Origin: Anatilimnocola aggregata
Lineage (GTDB): Bacteria; Planctomycetota; Planctomycetia; Pirellulales; Pirellulaceae
Assembly: GCF_007747655.1 (NCBI RefSeq)
Contig: NZ_CP036274.1
Span: 5,518,001-5,582,000 of the forward strand
Length of the DNA: 64,000 nt
Direction: 5' to 3'
A model generated the notes under the pieces. That model had not been told where the DNA came from and made no database searches. It saw only the letters and a program-made list of their open reading frames with translations. Positions 27,543-35,939 of this stretch are shown one piece after another (position 1 is the stretch's first letter; every line of letters begins with the position of its first letter). Position numbers and translations under genes: made by a program.

Positions 27543-28883
27543 CTATCTGTAGGGCTGACGAATCACCGGGGCGTCGGGATTACGCGGGGGATTCAGCCGC
27601 GTCGGGACGTGCGACCGCGAGATGGTGGCCCCGTTTTGCAACTCGGGAAGAGGCAGGAACCTCGCCAGTGCCTGGGCAGGACGAGCGGCAGGAACCTGCC
27701 ATTCGCTTTCGGGAACGAGCATGCGCACGAAGCCCAAGGACGTAGCCTGATGCCGGGGTGGAGTTTCCAGGATCGAGCCGGAGCCAGTCGCCAGCAGCAC
27801 TCCCGCACGAAGCGGATCGGCGCTACCCGATAGTTGCAGGCCGCCGTCGCGCAGATCAAAGCCGAGCGATAACTGGCGATACGAAACGGGGGCTCCGCTG
27901 GCGGGCAATGTTTCAGCGACCGGGCAGTGCAGTTGCAAGTGTTCGGTCGCGGCTTGAAGTAGCGACCGGCTGATCCAACCATCGCGGGCTTGGACAGTGC
28001 CGCGGATCATTGTCAGCCGATTCTGCTCAAGCGTGGCGTCTTCAATCTTGCAAATTGCCAGTCCGCTCAATTGATGGGCAAATTGCTCGCTGATGAGGGC
28101 ATCGAGATCGACATGCTCGAACGTGCCGCGCAGCCGGCCCGACGATTGCTCCCCGGCATCGACCAGTTCCAACTGCCCGAGAAAGGTCGCCCCAATGCCC
28201 AAGTGCCGCAGGTCTCGCCAACCGGGCGCGGCCAGCGAACAAGGGAGCGGCAACGCGCCGGATTCAAATTGCCAGCGTGTACTCGGCGGCGATGTTTGCC
28301 GGTTCCGTTGCACGACGATTCGTCCGCGCGGGGCATTTGGCTCTGCTTCGGGTAACCGGAATTGCAATCCGCCGAGCGGTCCATCCTTGGTCGATTGCCA
28401 GGTGCCGTTCAAATCGACGAGCGTCAAGCTTCGCTCGGCATCGCGGAGGGTGATTTCCCGCAGCCAGATTGCGCAAGGCAAGGCATCGGTCGCTGACATC
28501 TTCAGCAGGCGTTGCTGCAGCACTTGCATCACTTGCGGCAACTGGGCGGATTCAACCACTGCCTGCCAGCCAATCAATTTCCATTGCTTCTCTTCGCGAA
28601 TCACTTCGAGCAGGGCGAGCGTGGCAATTGGCACCCCGGTCTCGGGATCGAAGAGAGCAACGTTTTTTAGCTCTGCAGCATTGGGCTGAGAATAATCGAG
28701 CGCTTCGCAAGTGACGCGCAATCCCAAACGCTGGCTGAGGACGTGCTCCCACTCCTGCTTTTGAGAAAGCACGACGCCGGCGAAGGAACGATAAGCAATC
28801 CACCCGCCGGTCACGCAAGTTGGCAATAGGCAGCACAGCACGAAGCCGAGGCGGCAAACGAATTGTGCTGTGTTACGGTGCAT
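27543..28883 (-). CDS. Hypothetical membrane-anchored/exported protein
   Basis: The 446-residue protein begins with a signal anchor (FVLCCLLPTCVTGGWIAY), so most of it should lie outside the cytoplasm. The body is beta-rich and repeats patterns such as EITLRDAERSLTLVDLNGTW and LSLGFDLRDGGLQLSGSADP, which recall AsmA-like proteins of the envelope. I cannot confirm that family from sequence alone. The C-terminus is Pro/Arg-rich (RLNPPRNPDAPVIRQPYR). It stands between aroC and ispA on the same strand, with gaps of 88 and 109 bases; a shared transcript with either is possible but not shown. Confidence 0.6.
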   Translation of the reverse strand: MHRNTAQFVCRLGFVLCCLLPTCVTGGWIAYRSFAGVVLSQKQEWEHVLSQRLGLRVTCEALDYSQPNAAELKNVALFDPETGVPIATLALLEVIREEKQWKLIGWQAVVESAQLPQVMQVLQQRLLKMSATDALPCAIWLREITLRDAERSLTLVDLNGTWQSTKDGPLGGLQFRLPEAEPNAPRGRIVVQRNRQTSPPSTRWQFESGALPLPCSLAAPGWRDLRHLGIGATFLGQLELVDAGEQSSGRLRGTFEHVDLDALISEQFAHQLSGLAICKIEDATLEQNRLTMIRGTVQARDGWISRSLLQAATEHLQLHCPVAETLPASGAPVSYRQLSLGFDLRDGGLQLSGSADPLRAGVLLATGSGSILETPPRHQATSLGFVRMLVPESEWQVPAARPAQALARFLPLPELQNGATISRSHVPTRLNPPRNPDAPVIRQPYR

Positions 28884-28940
28884 GACGAACGTCCTTGTTC
28901 GGTCACTGACTTGAACTGCTTAAAAACGTGGCGGAATCCT

Positions 28941-28960
28941 CTGAACTCCGGTGAGTTCAG
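28941..28960 (-). terminator. Hairpin just past aroC
   Basis: A perfect 8-bp stem with a four-base loop (CTGAACTC / GAGTTCAG) lies 12 bases beyond the aroC stop. On the minus strand a TTTTT occurs only about 15 bases later, so this is a weak or processing-type terminator at best. Confidence 0.4.
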
Positions 28961-28971
28961 CTACTTTTCAG

Positions 28972-30114
28972 TTATCTCTCTCGGGCCATCTTGTTGAACA
29001 ATTCCAAACGAGCCTGCATCTCCACCAGGCTGTCGTTGCCAAACTTCTCGACGAGTGCGCGGGCGATTTCAAAGGCCACGACGTTCTCGACAATCACGCT
29101 CGCAGCCGATACCGCGCAAACATCGCTCCGTTCGTATTGAGCACTTTCCGGCTCTTTGGTTTCGAGGTTCACCGAATCCAAAGGCTTGGCCAACGTGCTG
29201 ATCGGCTTCTTCGCCGCGCGGACTACCAAAGGCTGGCCATTGGTCATGCCCGCTTCGAGTCCGCCGGCATTGTTCGTGGGTCGGCTGTAGCCCAGCGTGG
29301 CGGTGTCGCGCGTGGCAGGATCGAAATGAATTGGATCGTGAACTTGCGAGCCGCGCCGGCGGGCCGCTTCAAACCCCAGGCCGATCTCGACACCCTTGAT
29401 CGCCTGCACGGCCATCACGGCCTGAGCAATCCGGCCATCGAGTTTCAAGTCCCACTGGGCATGCGTTCCCAGGCCGAAGGGCAAACCTTCGACTCGGACC
29501 TCGACAATGCCCCCCAGCGTATCGCCGGCCTTGCCAGTCTCGTCGATGAGTGCCTTAACTTCGTCGTCTTTCTCGGGGACCAGCGAATAAACCTCACTTG
29601 ATTCGCGCCGCTCCAGTCGCTCCGCCAGCGGGGCATCGACCGGATCCAGCTTGATGCCGCCAAGTTCCACGACGTAACCAATCACATCGATCTGAAAGGC
29701 AGACAAGAGTTGCCGGGCAAGGGCACCGGCTGCAACTCGGACGGTGGTCTCTCGGGCACTGGCCCGTTCGAGAATTCCCCGGATCGAACCCATGTATTTG
29801 ATCGCGCCGGTCAGGTCGCCGTGACCTGGCCTTGGCCGCGTTAAGTCGCTGAGACGCTCCAACTTGTAATCTTTATTGACGACCTGCAGAGCGATTGGGC
29901 TGCCGAGCGTTTCGCCCTTCCAGATGCCGGATAACACATCGACGGTGTCGGTTTCGATTCGCTGCCGCCCGCCACGTCCATAGCCACCTTGCCGCCGACG
30001 CAGTTCCTGGTCGATCACCGCCGTATCGAGTTTCACCCCCGCCGGAAACCCATCGACCAAAGCCACCAAAGCCTTGCCGTGCGATTCACCTGCGGTCCAA
30101 TAGCGTAAAGTCAT
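28972..30114 (-). CDS. aroC: Chorismate synthase
   Basis: AroC makes chorismate from EPSP, the last shared step of aromatic amino acid synthesis, using reduced flavin. From the ATG at 30114 the protein has 380 residues, a normal length. The three family signatures are visible: GESHGKALVALVDGFPAG near the N-terminus, GSIRGILERASARETTVRVA in the middle, and a C-terminal SDVCAVSAASVIVENVVAFE region. RPGHGDLTGAIKYM also fits the active site. The frame is open upstream to 30246 but the extra 44 residues have no family match. The gene is divergent from the DUF4254 gene, with about 365 bases between the chosen starts and no other gene in them. Confidence 0.95.
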   Translation of the reverse strand: MTLRYWTAGESHGKALVALVDGFPAGVKLDTAVIDQELRRRQGGYGRGGRQRIETDTVDVLSGIWKGETLGSPIALQVVNKDYKLERLSDLTRPRPGHGDLTGAIKYMGSIRGILERASARETTVRVAAGALARQLLSAFQIDVIGYVVELGGIKLDPVDAPLAERLERRESSEVYSLVPEKDDEVKALIDETGKAGDTLGGIVEVRVEGLPFGLGTHAQWDLKLDGRIAQAVMAVQAIKGVEIGLGFEAARRRGSQVHDPIHFDPATRDTATLGYSRPTNNAGGLEAGMTNGQPLVVRAAKKPISTLAKPLDSVNLETKEPESAQYERSDVCAVSAASVIVENVVAFEIARALVEKFGNDSLVEMQARLELFNKMARER

Positions 30115-30479
30115 GACATCCAAACAGTTGCGAAAGATCGATCCGTCACTCAGCGTCTGCGCAGACCTTCCCCGCGCACAATAAACCGTGACGTGAATTC
30201 TAGTTACGCTTCGCAGACACGAACAGGGCGGTTTTCGAGCCCGCAAGCCCGAACCTCGTGGAATATGCCACTTGTTAACTTGTGTTTTTGGTTGCGTAAC
30301 CGACTAAACGACTGTCTCCCGCCCCTGCGGCAGGATTCAAATTTGGAAAGTGCGACCAAACGCGTAGACAGGCGTTCAGTCGTTTGAGCCATTTCAATTC
30401 ACGTTGCCAGAATTGGCCTGAATTCTTAGAATCCCGCGCAGAACTAGGATGTTTGCCAGCAACGGAAGTCGAGGCATGG

Positions 30480-31073
30480 ATGCAGAGGATAACGGAAATA
30501 ACGAAGCTTCATCGGGAAATGATCGTGCGCTGGCACACGAAACCGATCGAAAATCACTACACCGGCTTTCTCGGGCTCGTTTGCCAGCAGCTTACTTATA
30601 ACTTTCAGCTATGGCACGAAGAAGATATTGCCCGCAGTAAGGACGTGCCCGATTCAACCATTGCGCAGGTCAAGCGCGCCATCGATCGCTACAACCAGCA
30701 GCGGAACGATTACATCGAGAAGCTCGACGATTGGATCACTGATCGACTCGAACAACTGCAAGTCACACCCGCGCCTAACGCCACTCAAAATACGGAAACG
30801 GCGGGCAGTTCAATCGACCGGCTCGCGATTCTGGCGCTGCGGATTTATCACTTGCAGGAACAGGCCGAGCGTACCGATGCCACTCCCGAGCATCGAGCCA
30901 GCGTGGCCGGCAAACTGGGGATTGCTGTCATGCAGCAGCAGGACCTGTCGCGATCTGCGCAGGAATTGATCGACGATATCTTCGCCGGGCGCAAAAAGCA
31001 CAAGACTTATCGCCAGATGAAGATGTACAACGACCCGACGCTCAATCCGTACTTGTACAAAGCGGCCGGTTAA
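30480..31073 (+). CDS. DUF4254 domain-containing protein
   Basis: About 197 residues with the DUF4254 pattern: HREMIVRWHTKPIENHYTGF, LVCQQLTYNFQLWHEEDIAR, and KRAIDRYNQQRNDYIEKLDD. The family is small, soluble and helical and has no assigned activity. I chose the ATG at 30480, with GAGG five bases upstream, because the family usually starts just before this HxxxxxRWH segment. The frame also runs back to a TTG at 30384, which would add 32 residues. The stop overlaps the stop of the convergent Nudix-like gene by three bases (31070-31073). Confidence 0.8.
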   Translation: MQRITEITKLHREMIVRWHTKPIENHYTGFLGLVCQQLTYNFQLWHEEDIARSKDVPDSTIAQVKRAIDRYNQQRNDYIEKLDDWITDRLEQLQVTPAPNATQNTETAGSSIDRLAILALRIYHLQEQAERTDATPEHRASVAGKLGIAVMQQQDLSRSAQELIDDIFAGRKKHKTYRQMKMYNDPTLNPYLYKAAG

Positions 31074-31693
31074 GACCTGCTCTTGCCAAACAGTGCTTGC
31101 AGGCAGATCTGCGACCAGGTTTCAAACCGCGAGGTATCGGCCAGAATCTCGCTCACGGGGACGAAGCCCGTTTCGCAAATATCATCTTCGCGCGGACTAA
31201 CGCGCGGCTCAGCTACATCGAAGATGTGGACGAGCCCTAAGTGGACCTTTCCCACTTCGGTCAGGTCGTCGTTAATCAAACCAACGAGTTTGGCCTCGTA
31301 TTGCGTATCGATCTGCACTTCCTCGAGCAGTTCGCGGCGCATGCCCTCTTCGTAGGGGTTCTGGCAGGCGGCGTCGTCCGACGAAATATGCCCGCCGATA
31401 CCAACGCTGCGCTTGGCATGCAGCCGGCTTTCGCCTTGGCCCTTGCCGCGGGTGTAGCAAAAGAGCGAGACGCTGCCGTCCGTCGCGCGATGGCGGAAGA
31501 TGACGTACGGAATCAACTGCTTGAAGCTGGGATCCTTCTCCATCTCGGGTCGAGGGCGGTAACTAACGTGCTCTGGCTGAAGAAGCTGCGGCAGATAACG
31601 GCTGATGTCGCTCGAAAACCCCTGAAAGTATCCCAACTCATGAAAGACAGCGGTCGGGACAACCAGAATGTGTTCGACAGCAACCAGCGACAT
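31070..31693 (-). CDS. Nudix-like phosphohydrolase domain protein
   Basis: The 207-residue protein has a relaxed Nudix box: a Gly/His start (VGIGGHISSDD) followed by the helix EEGMRRELLEEVQI, which carries the REL..EE metal-binding residues. The first ~60 residues (VEHILVVPTAVFHELGYFQG) are not part of the Nudix core. The spacing between the Gly and the helix is longer than in the classical 23-residue box, so the enzyme may be an atypical member or have lost activity. It lies downstream of the carbonic-anhydrase-like gene on the same strand and converges on DUF4254. Substrate unknown. Confidence 0.7.
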   Translation of the reverse strand: MSLVAVEHILVVPTAVFHELGYFQGFSSDISRYLPQLLQPEHVSYRPRPEMEKDPSFKQLIPYVIFRHRATDGSVSLFCYTRGKGQGESRLHAKRSVGIGGHISSDDAACQNPYEEGMRRELLEEVQIDTQYEAKLVGLINDDLTEVGKVHLGLVHIFDVAEPRVSPREDDICETGFVPVSEILADTSRFETWSQICLQALFGKSRS

Positions 31694-31777
31694 CGCAGAC
31701 TCCTCGCGCGAGCAGAAAACGTTCCTAAAATCTCAGCTAGCAATCATCGTGCAAAAGCTGCAGCGCCGGTAGAGGGG

Positions 31778-32296
31778 CTAGGCTTCAAGCGGACTGACGT
31801 TCCCATCCAGGCCCATGATGAACGACTTCACAATGAGTATTTCTTCATTCGGGCCTTTGTTCGCACTGCTCCATGCTTCGATCACCGCGCGCAAGCGTCG
31901 CGCAAAGAAAGTGTGGCACCAAACTTCGGATTGCGCTTCGCTGGGGTCGAATGCCCCTTCAGCACCCAAGAACTCTTTGTAAGCCCCGCAGTCGCGATGC
32001 TCCAGCACATAGACTTGCTTGATGTGATGTAACTTATGAGCGAGTTCAAGATGCTTAAGAAATGTTTTATGCCAGCTCTCAAAACCAGTCGCGGGACTAA
32101 TTGGCCCTTCGGGCCCACCCAACGCGCCGAGCGACGCGCCTGCCATGATGGCGTGATCGTAGGCGTTGGTGAGTTTTTGCAACTCCATCCAGCGTACGGT
32201 TTCATCCAGTAGTCGAAGATCCATACAAGTCAACAAGAGCACTGAGCCATCAGCGGCCGTAGCAGCTTTTGCTGGATCTTTTTTTGCGCGCGCCAT
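31778..32296 (-). CDS. Beta-carbonic-anhydrase-like protein
   Basis: About 172 residues from the ATG at 32296, which has GAGG five bases upstream; the open frame further up to 32374 looks non-coding. The zinc-site residues of beta-carbonic anhydrases are present: CxDxR in LTCMDLRLLDE and HxxC in VLEHRDCGAYKEF. The Gly-rich AGASLGALGGPEGP corresponds to the family's loop between them. Beta-CAs interconvert CO2 and bicarbonate. This protein is short and its C-terminal half differs from typical enzymes, so it may be a non-enzymatic or divergent member. It sits between the phosphohexomutase and Nudix-like genes, all on the minus strand. Confidence 0.7.
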   Translation of the reverse strand: MARAKKDPAKAATAADGSVLLLTCMDLRLLDETVRWMELQKLTNAYDHAIMAGASLGALGGPEGPISPATGFESWHKTFLKHLELAHKLHHIKQVYVLEHRDCGAYKEFLGAEGAFDPSEAQSEVWCHTFFARRLRAVIEAWSSANKGPNEEILIVKSFIMGLDGNVSPLEA

Positions 32297-32416
32297 TTGA
32301 GCCTCAATTGCAATCGGGGTGCATGTCAATAATTGAGTCGCATGATAACAATCGTAACGAGCGCCGCAAATCAAATATTGGCGGTGGTTGTTATAAGCGT
32401 GCTGCAGGATAGCGAC

Positions 32417-34249
32417 TTACGCTTTCGCCGCAAAGGCTTTGAGGTCAACTTCAAAGGCTTGCATGCGGGCAGCCATTTCTTCCTTGGTGCGGTCAAGGTC
32501 AGCAAGCTGTTCGGCGGGGGTGTAGGTGAACATGTAGAACTTCACCTTGGGCTCGGTTCCGCTGGGGCGAACGGCCACGTAGTTTCCTTCTTCGGCCAGG
32601 TCGAGAATCACCATGTCTGCTGGTGGAGCGTCGAGCTTTTCGGGCTGGCCGCCGGTGACTGTGCGGGTAAGAGCTTTGTAGTCGCGGACGGCTGCGACCT
32701 TGATGCCGCCGAGCGCGGTGGGCGGTGCTGAGCGGAAGTTGCCCATCAGCGATTGCATCTTCGCCATACCCGCCGAACCCGGCATGGTGACGTTGAGCAC
32801 GCGTTCGCCGTGGTAGCCATGCTGCCAATAGAGCGAGTCGAGCTTTTCGTGGACCGTCTTTTTCTGCTCCTTGCACACGGCAGCCAGTTCGGCCATCAGC
32901 ATGCAGGCCGCAGCGCCGTCCTTATCGCGGACGTATTGGCCGATAAGAAAGCCGTGCGACTCTTCGGTGCCGAAGAGGAACTTGTCGGGGCCGGAAGCGT
33001 CGATTTGCTGGGCAATCCATTTGAAACCGACATGCAGGTTGTTGTAAGTCGTCACACCATAAGAGTCACCAATTCGGCGAATCATCTGCGTGGTGACGAG
33101 CGTCGAAACGAGGAAGTTCTCCTTCGTGAGCCCGCCAGTTTTCCTGCGCGATTCGCAAACATAGTCGGCGAGCAACACGCCCAGTTGATTGCCGGTGAAC
33201 GTAGCCCAAGGAACTTGCTTCAAGTCACCCTTGAGACTTTTCTTCACGGGTGCGGCACAGCCCATGCGATCGCAGTCGGGGTCGGTGGCGAGAATCAGTT
33301 CGCCGCCAGATGCGTATGCCCGGGAAATGATCGCGTCGAACACTTCGACATTCTCGGGGTTCGAAACATGGCCGGGAACGTTCGGGAAATCGCCGCTTTG
33401 CTCGCGATGGGGGCCATAGACTTCGACGTCTTGAAACCCGTCTCCTTGCAGTACGGGAACAACAGCGGACTCGCCCACGCCATGCAACGGCGAGTAGATG
33501 ATTTTCAAGTTCCGCGGGCCGGGCGTGCGCTGGGTGAGAACATTAGTCCAGAATGCCTGGTCGACTTCGTCTTTGCAGAAGATCACCTGCCCAGCTTCGA
33601 CCGCGGCGTTGAAGTCGGTCGTCTTGATTTCGCCGGTGCTCATCACGCGATCGACGATGGCCTTGTCGTGCGGTGGAATCACTTGCGCGCCGCTCGACCA
33701 ATAGACCTTCACCGCGTTGTCGCTGGGCGGGTTATGGCTGGCGGTGACCATGATGCCGCAGGAGCACTTTTTATAGCGGACCAGAAACGAAAGCTCCGGA
33801 GTGCTGCGATAGTCTTCGAGAAAGTAAACCTTGAAGCCGTTGGCGACCATAATGCTGGCGCACAGTTCGGCAAACCGACGGCTGTTGTGCCGCGTGTCGT
33901 AAGCGATCGCGCATGAAAGCGAACCAGCGGGCAACTTTTGCTCCAGAACGTAGGTCGCCAGCCCTTGAGCGCTTTCGCCGATCGTCCGGTCGTTGATCAC
34001 ATTGCAGCCGATGGGGTACATCTTGCCGCGACGGCCACCGGTGCCGAAGGGAATGACGGTCCAGAAGGCGTCGTCGAGTTCTTTCCACTTCCCTTCGGTT
34101 ACATGGCGGGCCGTTTCGGCGGCATATTCCCGATAGCGCGGTTCGGTCAACCAAGTGCGAATATTGGCCGCGGCCGCTGGGGTGACTTTGGCAGCAGCGG
34201 CAGCAGCATCGAGTTGAGCGAGAGTAGCGGACAGATCTGGCGCAGCCAT
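32417..34249 (-). CDS. Phospho-sugar mutase (phosphoglucomutase/phosphomannomutase family)
   Basis: This cytoplasmic enzyme moves phosphate between C1 and C6 of hexose phosphates. All four family loops can be seen in its 610 residues: the catalytic Ser loop (VTASHNPPSDNAVKVYW), the metal-binding loop (LATDPDCDRMG), the sugar-binding loop (FGTEESHGFLIGQYV), and the phosphate-binding loop (VRPSGTEPKVKFYM). Its length and the PIGCNVIND segment fit the long PGM2/phosphopentomutase-like subgroup, so the exact sugar is uncertain. The gene lies 120 bases upstream of the carbonic-anhydrase-like gene on the same strand. Confidence 0.92.
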   Translation of the reverse strand: MAAPDLSATLAQLDAAAAAAKVTPAAAANIRTWLTEPRYREYAAETARHVTEGKWKELDDAFWTVIPFGTGGRRGKMYPIGCNVINDRTIGESAQGLATYVLEQKLPAGSLSCAIAYDTRHNSRRFAELCASIMVANGFKVYFLEDYRSTPELSFLVRYKKCSCGIMVTASHNPPSDNAVKVYWSSGAQVIPPHDKAIVDRVMSTGEIKTTDFNAAVEAGQVIFCKDEVDQAFWTNVLTQRTPGPRNLKIIYSPLHGVGESAVVPVLQGDGFQDVEVYGPHREQSGDFPNVPGHVSNPENVEVFDAIISRAYASGGELILATDPDCDRMGCAAPVKKSLKGDLKQVPWATFTGNQLGVLLADYVCESRRKTGGLTKENFLVSTLVTTQMIRRIGDSYGVTTYNNLHVGFKWIAQQIDASGPDKFLFGTEESHGFLIGQYVRDKDGAAACMLMAELAAVCKEQKKTVHEKLDSLYWQHGYHGERVLNVTMPGSAGMAKMQSLMGNFRSAPPTALGGIKVAAVRDYKALTRTVTGGQPEKLDAPPADMVILDLAEEGNYVAVRPSGTEPKVKFYMFTYTPAEQLADLDRTKEEMAARMQAFEVDLKAFAAKA

Positions 34250-34387
34250 GAGCGTGAATCTCTTTTCGCGTGGAGAAACGTGAGGTTGCTCACAGTTTAG
34301 AGAGGCAAGCCGCGGGTGGCGAGGGGCGGGTAAAGGCAGAACTGAGAACGCAGAATGCAGAAGGAAAAAGCAATCAAGCCAGTCGAT

Positions 34388-34786
34388 TTATTGCAAATCA
34401 AAATCGATGGTCTGCGGCTCGTTGGCTTCGACGGTTCGTTTTTCCTGGCTGGCCGTGTTGAATTTGGCGGGAAGGTCGACAAGTTCCGGAATCTTGGCTC
34501 CCATGCCACCTTCGGTGAATTTGCCGGTCTCGCGCGGCGCTGAAATGCGGACGGTCTTTTCACCCGCGGTCAGCTTGACGCTGTACTTGCCATTCTCAAT
34601 CGGGCAAACGCCAACGTCGCCAGGATTGTCTGCTTCGAATTGAATTTGCCCTTTGGCGATGGGTTCCCCCTGGTGCTTTACCGTGCCAGTCACTTGGTAG
34701 AGGCGCGGCCCAAGTGAGCAGCCGGCTGTTGCGACCGCGAAGAGCAAACTGATGAACAGAAAAGATAGCGAGCTACGGATTTCCAT
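34388..34786 (-). CDS. Small lipoprotein paired with a DUF1559 protein
   Basis: About 132 residues with a lipoprotein signal peptide (FLFISLLFAVATAGC; the Cys is the lipidation site). The mature part is one beta-sandwich-like domain with VTGTVKHQGEPIAKGQIQFE, the pattern of the carboxypeptidase-regulatory-like proteins common in planctomycetes. Small lipoproteins of this type very often follow DUF1559 genes, as here. I chose the ATG at 34786, which overlaps the DUF1559 gene by 14 bases; a GTG at 34801 is the alternative. It is expected to be anchored in the envelope. The function is unknown. Confidence 0.8.
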   Translation of the reverse strand: MEIRSSLSFLFISLLFAVATAGCSLGPRLYQVTGTVKHQGEPIAKGQIQFEADNPGDVGVCPIENGKYSVKLTAGEKTVRISAPRETGKFTEGGMGAKIPELVDLPAKFNTASQEKRTVEANEPQTIDFDLQ

Positions 34787-35732
34787 CCTGCGAGGCTCCA
34801 CGATTGCGCCAGGTTGTCAGATCAATGGTGTTGGTGACGAACTGCACCGAGCCATCGCAGTTCGCTGTCATCACTCCGCCGGGATGCGTGCTGCGGGCGG
34901 AAAGATTTTTCGGTGTCGAGCCCGTGTCTTTGCCCGATTCCGTCTGGCAGGGCATGCCAATGGAGGCCGCACCCGTGGGATCGGGACACCAATTCACCTG
35001 CACATAGTCGGGGACTTTGGTATTCGGGGCGTTGTGAGTGGTGATGCCGGTGTGGTGGCCATACCATTGCAGGCCGCGCAAATCGGTTTGATTTCCCGAT
35101 GCGGGCTTCTGTCCCTGCCGCACTTCGGCGAGCATCAGCGTGTTGCTCGTGCCGTCAGTGATGCCGGCCAACGAGAACGTAATCATGGAGGGAGAAATTT
35201 GTGCTTCTTCGTAACGAAAAGGCGCTTCGTTGTAGGTGACGCCGTTGAACGGCGAGACGCGAAACACCGTCGTATTGCCGAGATTCACCGCGTAGTTCAT
35301 GTTGGCCATTCGCTGGCCGCCGCTGTTCCAAGTGGAGAACGTGGGGTTATCGCTGGGGCACATGTGCGCCTTGATTCGTATCCGGCAAAGATCGAGATTG
35401 GGCTGCGAAGAATAGACCAAACCTTCGGTCCATTTTTCCCACAGCGCGCGTTGCTCGATGAACGGCAGTGTCATCTTGAGCCAACCGCCATGCCCCCAGT
35501 GCGAAGCAGCATACGGCAGCTTGCCATGAGTATCGTGATAATTGTGCAGCCCGATCGCGTGCTGCTTGAGGTTGTTGCTGCAAGACATGCGGCGAGCAGC
35601 TTCGCGCGCCGCTTGCACGGCCGGCAACAGCAGGGCCACCAATACGCCGATAATGGCAATCACCACGAGTAGTTCAACGAGGGTGAAGCCTCGCGCGCGG
35701 GAAGATCGAGAGGGCGAATCATGGGAGAGCAT
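34773..35732 (-). CDS. DUF1559 domain-containing prepilin-like protein
   Basis: The 319-residue protein has a type IV pilin-like N-terminus: a short basic leader, then the processing site in RGFTLVELLVVIAIIGVLVA, where the Glu after cleavage is conserved, then PAVQAAREAARRMSCSNNLK, the DUF1559 signature. The rest ends in the family's C-terminal motif (HPGGVMTANCDGSVQFV). DUF1559 proteins are greatly expanded in planctomycetes and are thought to be secreted pseudopilins; no specific role is known. The lipoprotein gene overlaps its 3' end. It is divergent from hemL, with 207 bases between. Confidence 0.93.
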   Translation of the reverse strand: MLSHDSPSRSSRARGFTLVELLVVIAIIGVLVALLLPAVQAAREAARRMSCSNNLKQHAIGLHNYHDTHGKLPYAASHWGHGGWLKMTLPFIEQRALWEKWTEGLVYSSQPNLDLCRIRIKAHMCPSDNPTFSTWNSGGQRMANMNYAVNLGNTTVFRVSPFNGVTYNEAPFRYEEAQISPSMITFSLAGITDGTSNTLMLAEVRQGQKPASGNQTDLRGLQWYGHHTGITTHNAPNTKVPDYVQVNWCPDPTGAASIGMPCQTESGKDTGSTPKNLSARSTHPGGVMTANCDGSVQFVTNTIDLTTWRNRGASQDGNP

Positions 35733-35939
35733 GATTGGCAGCTTTCTTGGATTGTAGTTGTCTGGGCTGGAGCAGCGCTCGGAACGCTGCCCCTTCCCCT
35801 TGCCGAGTCACCGCTTCCGTTACAGACTTGACTCATCGGTTCCGTTTTATTCACTGCGAAGGCCGCAAGCTACACCTGTACGGGTGGGGCAAGGCTTTTT
35901 GTTTCCCAAGTTTGTTTTAAGCCTCTCCGGAACAATGCC

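Noticed and set aside
32753-33916. 387-codon plus-strand frame opposite the phospho-sugar mutase
   Set aside because: The mutase on the minus strand has all four catalytic loops; this frame has none of its own.
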